From Craspedostauros australis (Eukaryota; Bacillariophyta; Bacillariophyceae; Mastogloiales; Achnanthaceae), in the NCBI GenBank assembly GCA_026770025.1, contig JAMXDE010000042.1:372001-436000 (forward strand): 64,000 nucleotides of DNA, given 5' to 3'. Below the pieces are notes generated by a model. That model had not been told where the DNA came from. It saw nothing but the letters and a program-made list of their open reading frames with translations, and searched no databases. Of this stretch, positions 30,418 through 42,297 are shown piece by piece. The translations under genes and the position numbers were made by a program. Each line of letters starts with the position of its first letter. Position 1 is the stretch's first letter.

Positions 30418-32519
30418 TCACTGCTTCGGCATCGGTTGATCGGACCATACGAAGGCCTGGAAGACGCGCGGATCAAAGTCCGCCATGGACTCCTCCCACG
30501 GATGCGTCTCGAGGTACTTCAAGTTGGAGGTGGAGAATTTGGAACAGGCGTACCACTGCAGCAGAACTCGCAGCGCGTCCGTGCCGTGGCATCTGGTGCG
30601 GCTGCCAACTCCCGTGCCGCCTCTTGGCATGCTGTCGATGAGATCGTAGACGGCCGTCGTTGGGGAGGTTGGGAACTTGACGATGCTGATGACGTGCTCC
30701 TTGAAGAAGAGCGTGGCGGCTGCCTTGCGGCCCATCAGGGCATTCTTCTTCGCCTCCATCTCAGCGCCGCCCACGCTCGTGTCACATCCATTGTGCAGAT
30801 ACGACACGACGGTCTCGAGATGGTCCGGGTCCAGTATGTTGCCGCCGGTCGCACCCACGAACTTGTGCTGGAAGAGGAGCTTCGAATCCACCAGATGATC
30901 GTGCACGTCGGACGGGATGATGAGCGAACCGGCGCTGAGATGCAGCTTGGCCCGGATCTTGCGCAGCAGCGGCACGCACGCCTGGTCGATCACCTGGTTG
31001 GCAAGGGGCGTGGTGAGTCCGGTCGATGTCTCCAAATGCCGCGATGCACACAGGGCAGAAATAACAGTGCAGCCGTTGGTGCTGCCATTCGCACGGCCCT
31101 GGTACGTGCCCAACCTCGACACCTCTATCTTCTTCGATCGCTGGAACTCTTCGTACTGGCGAGTCGCGTGATCCTTGATTTGGCGTATGCTCATCCTCCT
31201 CTTCTTTTTTCGCTTGACCTTCTTGCCCGAGCTGGTGCCGTTCGTGGACCCGGTCACCTGGTGATACGAAGGTGGACCGGATTCCCTGTGCTTCTTGTTG
31301 TTTGGCGGGATGAGCTTGACCTGGTTGGTCGCGGAGAAGGAGACTGACTTTTTGGGTTTGTCATCATCTCGTTCACGCGCGCCAGGACCGAAGTAGGACG
31401 ACTGCCTGAGCGCGGAAGCCTGATTGTAAGAGGGTGGCGGCGGTGGCATTTGCGATCCATCATCACCACCGTGTTCATGATCATCGTCGTCGTCGTCCTC
31501 GTCGCTGCTGACATCTTCGACAATCGGGGGTTGCACTGGTTGCAATTGCGACAGATCGGTGGGTGTGTCTGGAGGCGGCGGAACAGGCCGCAAGGTCGAG
31601 ACCGGCCGGTTCCCACCCTGCAGTGCCGCCAGCTTGGCAAACGCCGATTGCTCCACAGTCGCGGCTGAAGGACGGCTGCTGCTGCTACTAGTTGCGTTGG
31701 TGGGCATTTGGTATGCCTCGAACCGCGCGAGGAGCTCCGCAGTGCGCTTCGCCTCTGCCTCCGCTTCCTTCTGCTTGCGGATGCGCTCCTTTTCGATTTC
31801 TTCCGCGTCCATGAGATCTGCAATATGTTCGAGCTGAGTGATGACGCTGGTGAGGTTCCTGGTCGTCTTTTTCCTCACGGAAGCATACTTGGCGAGTTTG
31901 TAGTAATCATGCTTCGGCAGCTGCTCCACACAGAATGTACTGTACCGCCAACCATACACGAATGCGTTGTCCAGTTCTTTGTTTGTCACCGCATGTTCAA
32001 ACGCCGCCACGAGCTGTGCAACAAGTTGGATGGTATCGTAGTGAATGGATTGAAGCGGCGGGAAGCACCAAAGGTGTTAATAGCGGCACGAATAATCAGG
32101 AAGAGAGATGGAGAGATGGTCGAGAGGTGAGCAAGTTGGTATCAGATGGTGAATGGTGGATAGGGAATGGTCAGTTGTCAAAGTTGAAAGATGGCAGGAT
32201 CATCGCACGCCATCACCCAAGTAAAGAGAGCCAATGCACTTTGGTACATCCCAACACACGAATGTGCGTAACCCTCGTTGGATGTGTCAAAGTGCAATGC
32301 CTTATCAAGGCTTGATCAACGCAGACGGAGCGCACAGGCCAAAACACGGAGCGCAACACAAAGCGCAGCACTCGCCGCTTGCGAACGCACCTTCTCGGAC
32401 GCATTGAAGTAGGTCTCCAGCGGGAAGAAGCTGCTGACTTCAGGCGTGGATCCCTGGTCCGCTTCCCGCAGCGAGCGTCGCCTCGCGGAGGACGGTCGGT
32501 CGTTCGTTGCCTCCACCAT
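30418..32519 (-). CDS. Two-exon protein, USP8-dimer-like N-terminus and cysteine-protease-like C-terminus
   Basis: Exons 32519-32391 and 32013-30418 give about 574 aa. The spliced N-terminal part (FPLETYFNASEK, then LVAAFEHAVTNKELDNAFVYGWRY) resembles the helical USP8-dimerisation/MIT-like domains of endosomal deubiquitinases. A coiled, charged segment follows (EEIEKERIRKQKEAEAEAKR). The middle is Pro/Ser/Asp-rich with a run of Asp and a basic patch (KKVKRKKKRR). The C-terminal 240 residues contain GSTNGCTVISAL, EHVISIVKF and YDLIDSMPR, an order of Cys, His and Asp that would fit a papain-fold thiol protease. A ubiquitin-linked peptidase is a guess. The ATG at 32519 and the 377-nt intron (GTGCGT..TGCACAG) are both supported by frame. 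Confidence 0.55.
32014..32390 (-). other. Intron of the two-exon gene
   Basis: 377 nt, GTGCGT..TGCACAG on the minus strand, phase 0. It joins NASEK to LVAAFEHAV. Confidence 0.6.
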
Positions 32520-33528
32520 GGTCACCTCCTCCTTGCCTTCGCTCTTGGTTGTGTTGGTGCGTGCTGTGCTGTGCCTTTCCTCTTGGAGCTATTCTATATT
32601 TCGCACTCAAACACGCACTCGCAGTTTGTTTACCCTCACTTCGTCAAGCGCAAACACAAGCACAGGAACGCTTTTGTTGTTCCTCTGACTTCAACCAACT
32701 CTGCCTTTGCTCTGATCTATCCCGCTCCGCTCTGAACGTATCCAATCGAAGCACCAGCACGAGCACAAGTGGGGACTGTTCCGCTTCGAGGCTGTCTTCT
32801 TTGATGTCCTGTCTTCTCTGTTGCGTTTGTGTTGATTGTGTTCGCCTGTTGCGTGCGACCTCTGTTTGTTTCGTTGTTGTTCTTGAATATGAAATGTCCG
32901 TGCATGGCAAATACCATAATATGTCCTTTGAATACGAGAATGACTTCCAAACACGGGCTGTCAATCTGGGTCGTGCTTGGATCGTGGGATGGAACCAAAT
33001 GGAAACAAGAAATGTTTGCGGCAGGGAGACGCAACGAGGTGGGGGAGAAAATTCGGTTCAGTTGGAGCCTCCACGATTTCTTCCTCTCTCTCTCTGTCCA
33101 CAGACATCAACGCGACAATGTTGTGACAACATTGGCAGACAGATACTCCGCTAATATTATAGAATACGTTGGAGTATGGTATTCTAGTTGCCAATGACTT
33201 GGAGCAACCTGCCTGATGTACATCGATGCCCTATTATTCTTGCTGCGGCTCGTTCTTTTACTGACAAACCGCATTGGGAATCTGTTGATGAACTACGTAC
33301 AATAGCGTGCGAATAGCAGAGGAGTGTAGATGAATGCTGTGCCATTCTCGGACTTGGACATTCATTCTTTCCTCAATGCTTCCTGCGACTGTGACGATTT
33401 CCTTGGTCCATGGTCATATGCTCCATTTTCTGGTTTGACCGATGAGTGCGCCAGAGAATGCCTCTTGGAATCCATACGTGTTGGTATCGTACATGCGAGT
33501 ACTGGTGGAGATTGCCGTGACAATAGCT
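32520..33528. other. Intergenic, no gene seen
   Basis: Upstream region of the preceding minus-strand gene and downstream of the RRM gene. Contains ATACTCC..GGAGTAT elements around an ATATTATAG core at 33141-33185. Confidence 0.4.
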
Positions 33529-34905
33529 TCATCGCCCGCCCTGTGGCTTCCGGCCTTTGGTTGCCCTACGGTGCACCACCTTGGTCACACCCAGCTTCAG
33601 CGTCTTGCGACCACCATCCTCCTCATTATCAGCGTCACCACCACTACCCTTCTTCTTGCCCTTCTTCGATTTCTTCTTCTTGTCGTCCGGCCTCATGCTG
33701 GCCGGAATGGAGATGCCGGACAGCTTCAGCGCCATCTGCGCACCATCCTCCGTCTCGAACTTCACGTACCCCATGCCCTTGCACCGCTTGGTGTCGGGGA
33801 ACTTGAGCAGCTTGCACGACGCCACGGGCCCGCAGTTCTGGTCCTGGAACAGATCGATCACGCCCTTCATGGTGGCGTCGAAGGGCAGGCCGGTCACGAA
33901 CACCTTGCGCGGATCCGGATCGTGCAGGCCGCGCAGCTTCTTGGCGACCTGGTTCCTACCGCGCACCGTCACCTTCTGGGGACAATCGTAGATCCAATGG
34001 CGTGGTTCGCATGCGTTCTTGCAGGCTTGGCAGGTGTAGTCGTCGGGGACTGGCTTGCTGCGTGACTTCTTCTTCTTCGTCGGTTTGGCGGGAGGCGTAT
34101 TCTCGTTGCCTTCCGTTTGCATCTCAGTGTCGTCGCCATCGCGTTTGCGTTTCTGTGAAGTTCCGTCGGCATCCTGGTCGTTCTTGTCTTCATTGTCATC
34201 AGCATTGTCGTCTTCATGCTCTTGATCATCGTTATCATCATCATCATCATCATCATCGTTGTCATCATCATCGTTGTCATCATCTTCAGCTCCCTTGGCG
34301 GGCGTCTCGACCGAAAAGTAGAGGATATCCTCCTCCCTCTGCACCTTGGCTTCGTACTCCTTGCGTTCCCGTTCTTCCGCAGCCGTGGGGATGGGTGACA
34401 ATCCATTCTGCACTCGCTTCACCATGCGTCGCAGCTGCATCTTGGTGTAGGCGATGCCATCCTCGTTCACCTTGGGCAAGCCTTCCAGAATGCTCTTCTT
34501 GGCCTTTCGTTTCTGCTGGGATCGCTCTTTGCGTGATAGCGCGGATGGATCATTGGCGCTGTCATCCTTGGCGCTTGCATTGTCTTTGTCCTTGTCATTG
34601 TCCTCGTCATCATCAACAGCGGAGGAGACGCTGCGACCGGCCTCGCTGTCCACCGACCTCGATCTGCGTCGCGATTCCTTCTTGCTCTTTTTCGCCTTCT
34701 TCTTGCCATCGTCCTTCTCTCCAGACGCTTCATTCTCCTTCATGACAACATCTTCTTCATCCACATGATCTAGAGTATCCACACTGGCAGCACTCTCCTG
34801 CGACTTGCGCTTCTTCTTCTTTTCCTTCTTGAGCTTCTTCAACCTCTTCTTCTCCTCCTCCTCCTTGCTCAGCTCATTGTCATCGTCTTCCTTCTTGGAT
34901 CCCAT
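33529..34905 (-). CDS. RRM protein with zinc knuckle and acidic/basic tracts
   Basis: Single-exon, 458 aa. The first 150 residues are Lys/Glu-rich (KKLKKEKKKKRK and similar), then an acidic Asp-rich run (about residues 205-250). A Cys/His cluster CQACKNACEPRHWIYDC (about 292-308) looks like a zinc knuckle. An RRM follows: RKVFVTGLPFDATMKGVIDLF (RNP2-like) and KGMGYVKFETEDGAQMAL (RNP1-like). The C-terminus is basic. The layout is like nucleolar pre-rRNA or mRNA-binding proteins. RNA binding is well supported; the exact target is not. GAGTG/GAGTA repeats lie 30-60 bp upstream of the start. Confidence 0.8.
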   Translation of the reverse strand: MGSKKEDDDNELSKEEEEKKRLKKLKKEKKKKRKSQESAASVDTLDHVDEEDVVMKENEASGEKDDGKKKAKKSKKESRRRSRSVDSEAGRSVSSAVDDDEDNDKDKDNASAKDDSANDPSALSRKERSQQKRKAKKSILEGLPKVNEDGIAYTKMQLRRMVKRVQNGLSPIPTAAEERERKEYEAKVQREEDILYFSVETPAKGAEDDDNDDDDNDDDDDDDDNDDQEHEDDNADDNEDKNDQDADGTSQKRKRDGDDTEMQTEGNENTPPAKPTKKKKSRSKPVPDDYTCQACKNACEPRHWIYDCPQKVTVRGRNQVAKKLRGLHDPDPRKVFVTGLPFDATMKGVIDLFQDQNCGPVASCKLLKFPDTKRCKGMGYVKFETEDGAQMALKLSGISIPASMRPDDKKKKSKKGKKKGSGGDADNEEDGGRKTLKLGVTKVVHRRATKGRKPQGGR

Positions 34906-37460
34906 CTTGGCAGTGCGTTCAATCTAATCTCTGCAAGTAGAGAGTGGAGTGGAGTGGAACAGAGTACTCGTATTCACTTCACTGGAGTGGGGTTCCAACC
35001 TCCGCTATCGATTCTTGATGTTCGCCATCAACATCACCATCGACATCATCGTCACCTCCGTTGAAGCAGGTTGGTGCCTCCACCATTTCAAAATCAATCA
35101 AGAATTGAATTGTGGCGTTCTCAACTTTAGTTGGTCACAGATCCACGAATTGACCCGGCCGACTAAATTGTGCAATTGAATTGCTTCTGTCGACGTGCAG
35201 ACGAGATGGTAGCGCCTTTTGCTCTCCTTCTCTCTCTCTCTTCTCATGCCAGTTGATGTTGCGCCAGTCATTGGATCGGCGATTCGTGTGATCAAGTGAC
35301 AAGACTCTCACATCGTTGCGCACAAGCGAATGTGGAGTGGGAGAAGGAAACAAGAAGGAGGAATCTGAAGAGGAAGGAAACCATCCCCACAAAGAGGAAA
35401 GAGAAGTCGTGCGAAGATCGTCACGCGTAACTCAACTTCGTATCGTGGCGGAGCGATCCGACTGAACCAATCGTGGAACTGAAGGAACGTTGGGAGAACT
35501 TCGAGACGCCAAGCAGCGACAGTGAGCACCACCACGCAGAGGGACAGATGTTCGTCAATGTTGCGGACTGTCGTCGCCAGAGCATTTCTGTTGTGTTTGC
35601 TGTTGCTGTCGTGGTGGTTGTTGGCGCCTTTGTGTTCTTTTTGTGAGGCGCGTGTTCGGATCACGCACAGTAAATTTGGAGATTGTTGGCTCGGTGCGCG
35701 CGCAGAGAGACGTTGGGGCAGTACGCACATATGCGATTCTGTTCGCGTCCAAATAATCATGTCCAACGGCAGACAAATCGGTGGGTGGCGCGTCCGTTGA
35801 AGATGGAGGCATAATAATGCACATGTTACTATGTGTCGAAGAACAAGTACCGTGTCAGTTCATGTCGTTCATCGACCAATGGGATGCGCCGATTGGCGCA
35901 AATCCATCCGAGCGAGCTCAGCGAACAATCGTGGCGGCAACCAGAATGAAAAATGAGGTCTTGATTGGCGGTCTTCTGTTGATGTGTGGGTGTGACGGAG
36001 AGGGCACCCAAAGGATGATCACATGTTCATGCCGTACTCACGGCAACAGAGTATGGTAGAGCGCTTCCAATGCTTCTTACGACCTCCTCGTGCGCGTGAG
36101 GTACGTGTGCATTGTGCGTGTCTCCCTACTCGCACAGATCAATAGCGCACGACATGGAGGGTGTGAGTGGTCGCAATGCCAAAACCAGGAGAGCGGCGAC
36201 ACGAAGATAACAAATCAGCACAAACAACGCAAACAGTGCAAACAGTGCAAACATCACAAACATCACAAACACTAGCGAAATCATCACCATTCCCCCAAGA
36301 CAGTGTCTGGGACGAGAAGAACCACGACAGCACATAGCAACCACAGACAAAGAACCAACCAGCAACCACCATCGAACAAGGAAGAAGGAAGAGATCAGCA
36401 GAGCGCACCTCTCACCGAAACATTTACAATACGGAAAGGGTTGAAGACAACCGGCATCATCTCCGTGACCATCAGCATACCAACGCTCGCACGATAACCA
36501 CACAAGTGAGCGCACTGACAACCAGCATCTGCTGTGCTATAAAGAGGTCGCCACAAACATCGCTTCCGCACCAGACAGAACCGGATAACACAGGGTACTT
36601 CAACCAATCACACCACGTAAGTTGGCACGATACGAATTAGGAGATTGCATGCGGTGTTGCCATGATGGGATGGAAGCGAGGAAACGAAAAGAGTTGTTCC
36701 TGCCTAGCGCATTGATCGTGCATCCGCACATGTGACCTGTTACGAAACTGTTCCTGCTCATGCGCCATGTGTGCACATCTCCCATGTTTGGCAGAGTAAT
36801 AATAGTCATACCTCGTTCGTGCTCCGATCAGAGCGTGGGAAACGAGAACAGCGCAGAGAGCAGCTCGACTCAGCGGTCCCAGGAAGGTGCGCACAAGTCC
36901 CCCGAAAGTTAATACCAATACAGGCACAAACACCATCACCGAGCACAGCACTCCGTGGCGACACTCCCCACACAGAACACCGGCTGAAGCCATCCAAGCA
37001 CCACTCATCACAGCATCTCAACACATCTCAACACAACACAACACCAATACTCGTACAAAACCACATCAGCTGAAAGAGAATCCTTCACCTCCCCACTCAC
37101 ATCCACTGTCACATTCACTTCCACGTTCACATCGACGTTGGTGCACACAATCGACATTCACGCTCACAATCTTCCATCCCAATCCACCCTCCGACCAAAC
37201 TCCATCGGATCTGCATTCATTCATCCATCGCATGCATTCATCGCATTCGTCCATCCACTACATCATACTTCGATCACCTCAGCAGTCACATTTACATCCA
37301 CACTCGCAACGCAGACGCAGACGCAAAGCAGGACGCATCCATCCTGTGCCTTTCGTACAGTTATCAATAGACTCACATCCGCCGGAAGAGCATACCATAC
37401 ATACAGCACAATCGTAACAAGTACATATCCCCAACCAGACGACCAGTTGAGCACTTGACC
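34906..37460. other. Intergenic, about 2.5 kb, no confident gene
   Basis: Contains a GAGTGGAGTGG tract at 34944-34960, a (CAAACA)-type tandem repeat at about 36225-36272, and a CTATAAAG TATA-like box at 36537-36544. A GTAAGTTGG at 36618-36626 could be the donor of a 5' UTR intron for the following plus-strand gene. All frames are short. Confidence 0.35.
36537..36544 (+). promoter_or_regulatory. Candidate TATA box
   Basis: CTATAAAG, about 920 bp before the next start codon. It would need a spliced 5' UTR; a GTAAGT-type donor 80 bp downstream makes this possible. Confidence 0.25.
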
Positions 37461-38726
37461 ATGAGCTCCCAAGCACATCTCACCGAAGCAGCACCGACAG
37501 CCGCGCCCGCCATCATCCCGGGCGCACAGGAACGCAACGATTCTGCTTCCACCAACGTATGTGATCGTGATGATGTCACCGAGACGTTGGACTTGGCACA
37601 GACCACAAGCGCGGAGCTCGATTCCGTCGTCCTGCGCCAATCCAAACCCCAGTATCGTTCCCTGACATCGCGCACATCTTCCTCGATGGACAGATTTGAG
37701 GACCAACGCGAAGAGGAGAGCGAGGGCAGTCACCTTCGTTTCCGAACCGCTAACGAGAACGCGACTACTACTACTACGACTGCTGAGCAAACGGGTACCA
37801 TCATCGATGATACTCCAACTGATGACGGTGCCGCATTGGCGCTCTCGAATCTGTCTCTTGCTCACAGAAGCGACATCAACAGCAACACAGGTAGCAAAGG
37901 TAACACCACCACCGATAACATCAACGACATCAGCAAGAACAGCTTCGAAGGTGAAGACATCCTTCAGCTGCCCATCACTCCTTTGCCAATCGAGAAGGAC
38001 ACCTCCACCACAATGCTCAAGGCAAGAGCGGATTGGTTGCGTCCCATTCCTACTTCCCGCAACGATGGCACGGTCGATACGGCGTTCCCAACCACGCCAT
38101 CCTGCGCATCCGCATCCACCCTTTCATCCACAGCATCGTCATTCTCACAGCAGGAGCAGCAACAGCAACAAGTCGACTCTCGCGTCATCAGCGAGAGTGC
38201 CGAAGAGACCAAGACCAGCACTGACACGGAGACTGACAGCGACATCCGCCGCCTGATCCTGGCGGGGCCACCCTGTCTACCGGCCTTGGATCACACCGAC
38301 CTGCCCAAATCCAATCGTGCATCTTCGAATGGCGCAACCATCTCCCAACGCCTATCATCATCACCGAACCGACGACCACTGCCGCGATTGGGACTCATCC
38401 AGCGCAGTTACGCCTGGGATTCACTGGAGCTTCCCAATGCCGCGATTGCCATGCCACCCAGCGCCAGCAGACGCCGTCTGTACCGTCCGTCCCACACCGA
38501 CATCGCCGCCGTCACACCACGATCCATGCCGATCTCGGTAGCCAGCCCGACGTCCACTATGGCGGACGAAGTCTTCGCGCGCACATCGTCTCCCTCCACG
38601 ACGACCATGATCTACTGGGAAGCCAAGGTCTCGGAACAGGAGGAATGGCTGTCGCCGTGCATCACACGGCAACAACAGCATCACCATCACTCCATCTATC
38701 AAACGCCTCCATCGGCGGCGGTCTGA
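37461..38726 (+). CDS. Low-complexity Ser/Thr-rich protein of unknown function, 421 aa
   Basis: Single exon from the ATG at 37461. The protein is rich in Ser, Thr, Asp and Asn with a Thr run, a Gln run and a His run near the end; it is probably disordered. Short ordered-looking segments occur (LPRLGLIQRSYAWDSLELP; then a stretch of RRRLYRPSHTDIAAV). The phosphorylatable Ser/Thr density suggests a regulatory protein, but no domain is recognised. No signal peptide or membrane segment. Codon structure and lack of stops over 1.27 kb support a real gene. Confidence 0.6.
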   Translation: MSSQAHLTEAAPTAAPAIIPGAQERNDSASTNVCDRDDVTETLDLAQTTSAELDSVVLRQSKPQYRSLTSRTSSSMDRFEDQREEESEGSHLRFRTANENATTTTTTAEQTGTIIDDTPTDDGAALALSNLSLAHRSDINSNTGSKGNTTTDNINDISKNSFEGEDILQLPITPLPIEKDTSTTMLKARADWLRPIPTSRNDGTVDTAFPTTPSCASASTLSSTASSFSQQEQQQQQVDSRVISESAEETKTSTDTETDSDIRRLILAGPPCLPALDHTDLPKSNRASSNGATISQRLSSSPNRRPLPRLGLIQRSYAWDSLELPNAAIAMPPSASRRRLYRPSHTDIAAVTPRSMPISVASPTSTMADEVFARTSSPSTTTMIYWEAKVSEQEEWLSPCITRQQQHHHHSIYQTPPSAAV

Positions 38727-39339
38727 GTACGAGCATGTACAGCACATGGGGGATATGCTCGTACCAGTACCATCCTTCGTCTCATTCATTCATCTATCCA
38801 TCCGTTCATTTTACCTATTATATTTTTGTCAAGAGAGATAACCTTCGAATCTCGCTTTGTGTTCGTACTCGCACGCGAGTTGAAGTACGTCAACATACCA
38901 TGCCCATACTACACCACACATATGTACCGCACCCTGCCAAAGGGTCGCTCATTACCATGAAGCCATGCTGGCCATAGCATAGCATAACGACAGTTAAACG
39001 TCAATGCACTAGGATGCCATCTTACCCGCTTCAATCTATTCTCTTCGAATGGTTCGTTGGAATACAGTAGAGTCTTCCTGTTATTGAAGCTGTCTTTCAA
39101 GAGCGTGAACACTCTCTGCGTACGTTACGAGTTGATTGATGAGCGATGTTTCGTATGCGTTAACAATGTGATGCCCTCCATGCCCACTCTTTCCAAGATC
39201 CTTTGCAAAGGCAATGCATGTACTTCGTAGAACCGTGATATTCTCCATTGCGCCACGAGTGTACCGCCACCAACAACACTCCACGCATCACTGCACGCCT
39301 CTCATTGAACACAGCACCACTCTCGCTTCGCTTTACCCT
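38727..39339. other. Intergenic between convergent genes
   Basis: 3' flanks of the Ser/Thr-rich gene (plus) and the ABC transporter gene (minus). No gene is seen. Confidence 0.5.
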
Positions 39340-41598
39340 TTACCCTTGCATCCGCAACAATTCCGAGTACCGCCCCTGCTTGGACAGCAACTCCGCATGC
39401 GTACCGCGCTCCGCAACTTGGCCTTGATCCAGCACGATGATCTCATCGCATTCCTGGATGGTGGACAAGCGATGCGCGATGACGATGGTCGTGATGCTGC
39501 CCTTCTGATCCTGCGCATGCTGCAGCAGGGAGTCCATGATATCCACCTCGGTCTGGCTGTCGAGACTGGAGGTGGGTTCGTCGCACAGGAGGATGGGCGA
39601 TCCCTTGAGGATGGCGCGTGCGATGGCGACGCGCTGCTTCTCGCCGCCGCTCAATTTCAGACCGCGTTCACCCACGATGGTGTCGTAGCCGTTGGGGAAG
39701 TCGTTGACGATGGAGTCATGGATCTTGGCGCGCTTGGCGGCGTCCACGACCTCGTCCCACGTGGCGTCCATGTTGCCGTAGTGGATGTTGTAACCGATGG
39801 ATTCGTGGAAGAGGACCGTGTCTTGCGGAATGACTGCGATGGCCTTGCGCACGCTCTCGCGATCCAGCTGCTCCAACTTGTTGCCACCGATCTCGATGGT
39901 GCCCTGGTTGGGCTCGTAGAATTGAAAGAGCAGACGCAGGGTCGTGCTCTTGCCGCAACCGCTGCTGCCGACCAGGGCAATGGTCTTACCGGCCGGCACA
40001 TCCATCGAGAGGCCATTGAGAATGGGGCGCTGATCCTCCCTGGCCGGATACGAGAAGTGCACATCCTTGAATTCGATGGAGGTATCCATCGTGGCGGGAT
40101 CAAAATGGATGATGTCGGCGTCGGTGTAGTTGTTTTCCTTGCGTCGCTGCTGTTCGCGGTCGTTTTGCGTGGGCGTGTCGAGCAACGTGAACATCTGCTC
40201 CATGTCCAACAGAGACTGCTTGACCTCTCGGTAGACGGAACCGATGAAGTTGAGCGGCACGGACAGCTGAAAGAGAAGGCCGTTGACGAGCACGAGATCG
40301 CCGATGGTGGCGTTGCCCGAGACGATCTGATCCGCCGTGAGGTACATGATGCCGGTGAGACCGACGGAGAAGATGGCGGCCTGCCCGAAGTTGAGCACCG
40401 ACAGGGACTGCTGCGCCTGCAGGGCTGACGTTTGGTATCCCTTGAGGGACTTTTCGTAGCGCTCGCTCTCGTAGTTGGCGTTGTTGAAATACTGCACGGT
40501 CTCGTAGTTGAGGAGGGAGTCGACGACGCGTCCCGACGCCTGCGTTTCGAGGCGGTTCATGTCACGTCGGAACTGCGTCCTCCATTGCGTGACGGCGAAG
40601 GTGTACCCCGTGTAGGCCGCGATGGTTCCCAGCACAACGGCGGCGTGAGCGGAACCGAACTGGTAGCCCACGATGGTGGTCACCAATCCCACCTCTATGG
40701 TGGTGGGCACGACGTGGAAGACGAGGGCGTTGAGGACGAAGGAGATGCTGCGGTTGCCGCGATCCAGGATGCGCGTGAGCTGGCCCGTGTTGCGTCCCAG
40801 ATGGTAGTCCAGATCCAACCGGTGCACGTGCTCGAAGGCGGAGCGGCCCACGTTGCGAATGGCGTCCTGCGCCACGTTGGCGAAGACGGCATTGCGGAAC
40901 TCCTGCAGACCGGAAGCCGTCATGCGCGAGAGACCGTACCCCAGCAAGAGCGAGAGAGGGACGGCCGCGGTGAGGGTTGGATCAAGCTGCGACGCCGTGG
41001 CCATCGCATCCGCCGTGGCCGACGAGACCATCCCGGCCTGCCCCTGCGGGATGGTGTCCACCAGGTCCTTGAAGATGTACGGGATCTGGATCGTCACGGC
41101 CTTTCCCACGAGCATGGCGCCCAGGGACAACATGACGCGCTGCTTGCGCTTGGCCAGCTCCTGCGCCTGTTCCGGATGCTCCTGCACGTACGATGCCGAT
41201 GGCCACACGTGCTGCGTGAGCGTGTCTAGGATGCGCAACTGCAGTCGGGCGTCGCTGAGCTTGGATCCGTCGGACGAAGAGGAGTAACGCGAGGTGTCCA
41301 GCAGCTCCAGCTTGTTCTCCTTCTTCGTCTCCTTCGCGCGAGGATCGTCCAGCTCCTTGGCGTCGGTCGTCGTGCTGAAGCAGCGCGCATGCGAGTGCGG
41401 ATGCGGATGTGAGTATTGGAGAGCAGAAGCAGCTGTCGGCCTCGTCTTTCTGTTGGTGGAAGCTGCCGCTATGGATCTGGGAGATGGCCACGATGCAGCA
41501 AAGGTGCGGCTGCGTCTTGCGCCGCATCGTACGCTGTACCTGCGGCTGACATAACCAGGCTTCACGTGGGTGCAGGCAGTGCTGCGGAATGCAAACAT
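39340..41598 (-). CDS. Mitochondrial ATM1/ABCB7-type ABC half-transporter
   Basis: 752 aa, single exon. Members export a glutathione-linked sulfur compound from the mitochondrial matrix for cytosolic Fe-S assembly. The N-terminus is Arg/Ser/Ala-rich ([20 protein letters not shown]), a good mitochondrial presequence. Residues about 140-450 form the six-helix membrane domain with the ATM1-type segments [21 protein letters not shown] and [18 protein letters not shown]. The nucleotide-binding domain has Walker [10 protein letters not shown], signature [14 protein letters not shown], Walker [13 protein letters not shown] and the H-loop IAHRLST. The ATG at 41598 has a CCACC context; an upstream in-frame GTG is unlikely. 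A TACTC-rich tract lies about 480 bp upstream. Confidence 0.92.
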   Translation of the reverse strand: MFAFRSTACTHVKPGYVSRRYSVRCGARRSRTFAASWPSPRSIAAASTNRKTRPTAASALQYSHPHPHSHARCFSTTTDAKELDDPRAKETKKENKLELLDTSRYSSSSDGSKLSDARLQLRILDTLTQHVWPSASYVQEHPEQAQELAKRKQRVMLSLGAMLVGKAVTIQIPYIFKDLVDTIPQGQAGMVSSATADAMATASQLDPTLTAAVPLSLLLGYGLSRMTASGLQEFRNAVFANVAQDAIRNVGRSAFEHVHRLDLDYHLGRNTGQLTRILDRGNRSISFVLNALVFHVVPTTIEVGLVTTIVGYQFGSAHAAVVLGTIAAYTGYTFAVTQWRTQFRRDMNRLETQASGRVVDSLLNYETVQYFNNANYESERYEKSLKGYQTSALQAQQSLSVLNFGQAAIFSVGLTGIMYLTADQIVSGNATIGDLVLVNGLLFQLSVPLNFIGSVYREVKQSLLDMEQMFTLLDTPTQNDREQQRRKENNYTDADIIHFDPATMDTSIEFKDVHFSYPAREDQRPILNGLSMDVPAGKTIALVGSSGCGKSTTLRLLFQFYEPNQGTIEIGGNKLEQLDRESVRKAIAVIPQDTVLFHESIGYNIHYGNMDATWDEVVDAAKRAKIHDSIVNDFPNGYDTIVGERGLKLSGGEKQRVAIARAILKGSPILLCDEPTSSLDSQTEVDIMDSLLQHAQDQKGSITTIVIAHRLSTIQECDEIIVLDQGQVAERGTHAELLSKQGRYSELLRMQG

Positions 41599-42297
41599 GG
41601 TGGCTGGGGGTATTCGCACTCTCCGGAGAGAGTTTGGTACTGTGTCTGACTTGCCTTGCCTTGCTTGATGGCAGCCAGAGGCGTTGGGGCATGCAACAAT
41701 GCCTTTCGATCAGTCCACGATGGCCAGGTGCTCTTGGCTGCGCTCACCCGATCTGTCCACAACCAGGAATGCAGTCGCAGAGGATGTGATCAATGACACG
41801 TTTGTTGATGCCGACAGGTTTGGGCCAACAAAGAACCCGAACGAACATGAAGGTGTTCCATGCTCTGTGCCAAATTCTGGTTCTGGTTGGTTGCCATCAT
41901 CCGCTTTCTCCACATGTGTGTGTGTGATGTGTCGCAGAAAGATCCATCCAAAGATATCTTCCACGATCAGCTTCGCCATGGACCTTGCCATCGCCAGCGC
42001 AAACAACCTTTCTTTCTCTCTCTCTCCATCTTGAGACAGTAATAATATCTGCCAATACACCTACATTGCGGCTACTCTACTCTGCTCTACTCTACAATAA
42101 CATTGTGAATGATGATAAATTCTACAACTTATCGGTGCTTGATAAAGAGTCATTCACATAAGAGCAGGCGGCGGGGTCATACGACTACTGCAGAGTATAA
42201 TTGTTGCAGCATGATACCGTGGAGAACGAGTGGGAGGATGCCCTGCCCACAATGCCGATGTTACTCCTCAACTCCATGGAAATCAATTCAATTCAAT
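41599..42297. other. Intergenic, no gene seen
   Basis: Upstream of the ABC transporter and downstream of the MATH-BTB gene. Holds a CTCTACTCT-type tract at 42073-42095 and a TAATAATAT stretch at 42040-42050. Confidence 0.4.

Noticed and set aside
39214-40428. A long plus-strand frame of 404 codons
   Set aside because: It lies antisense to the ABC transporter and reflects that gene's codon bias.
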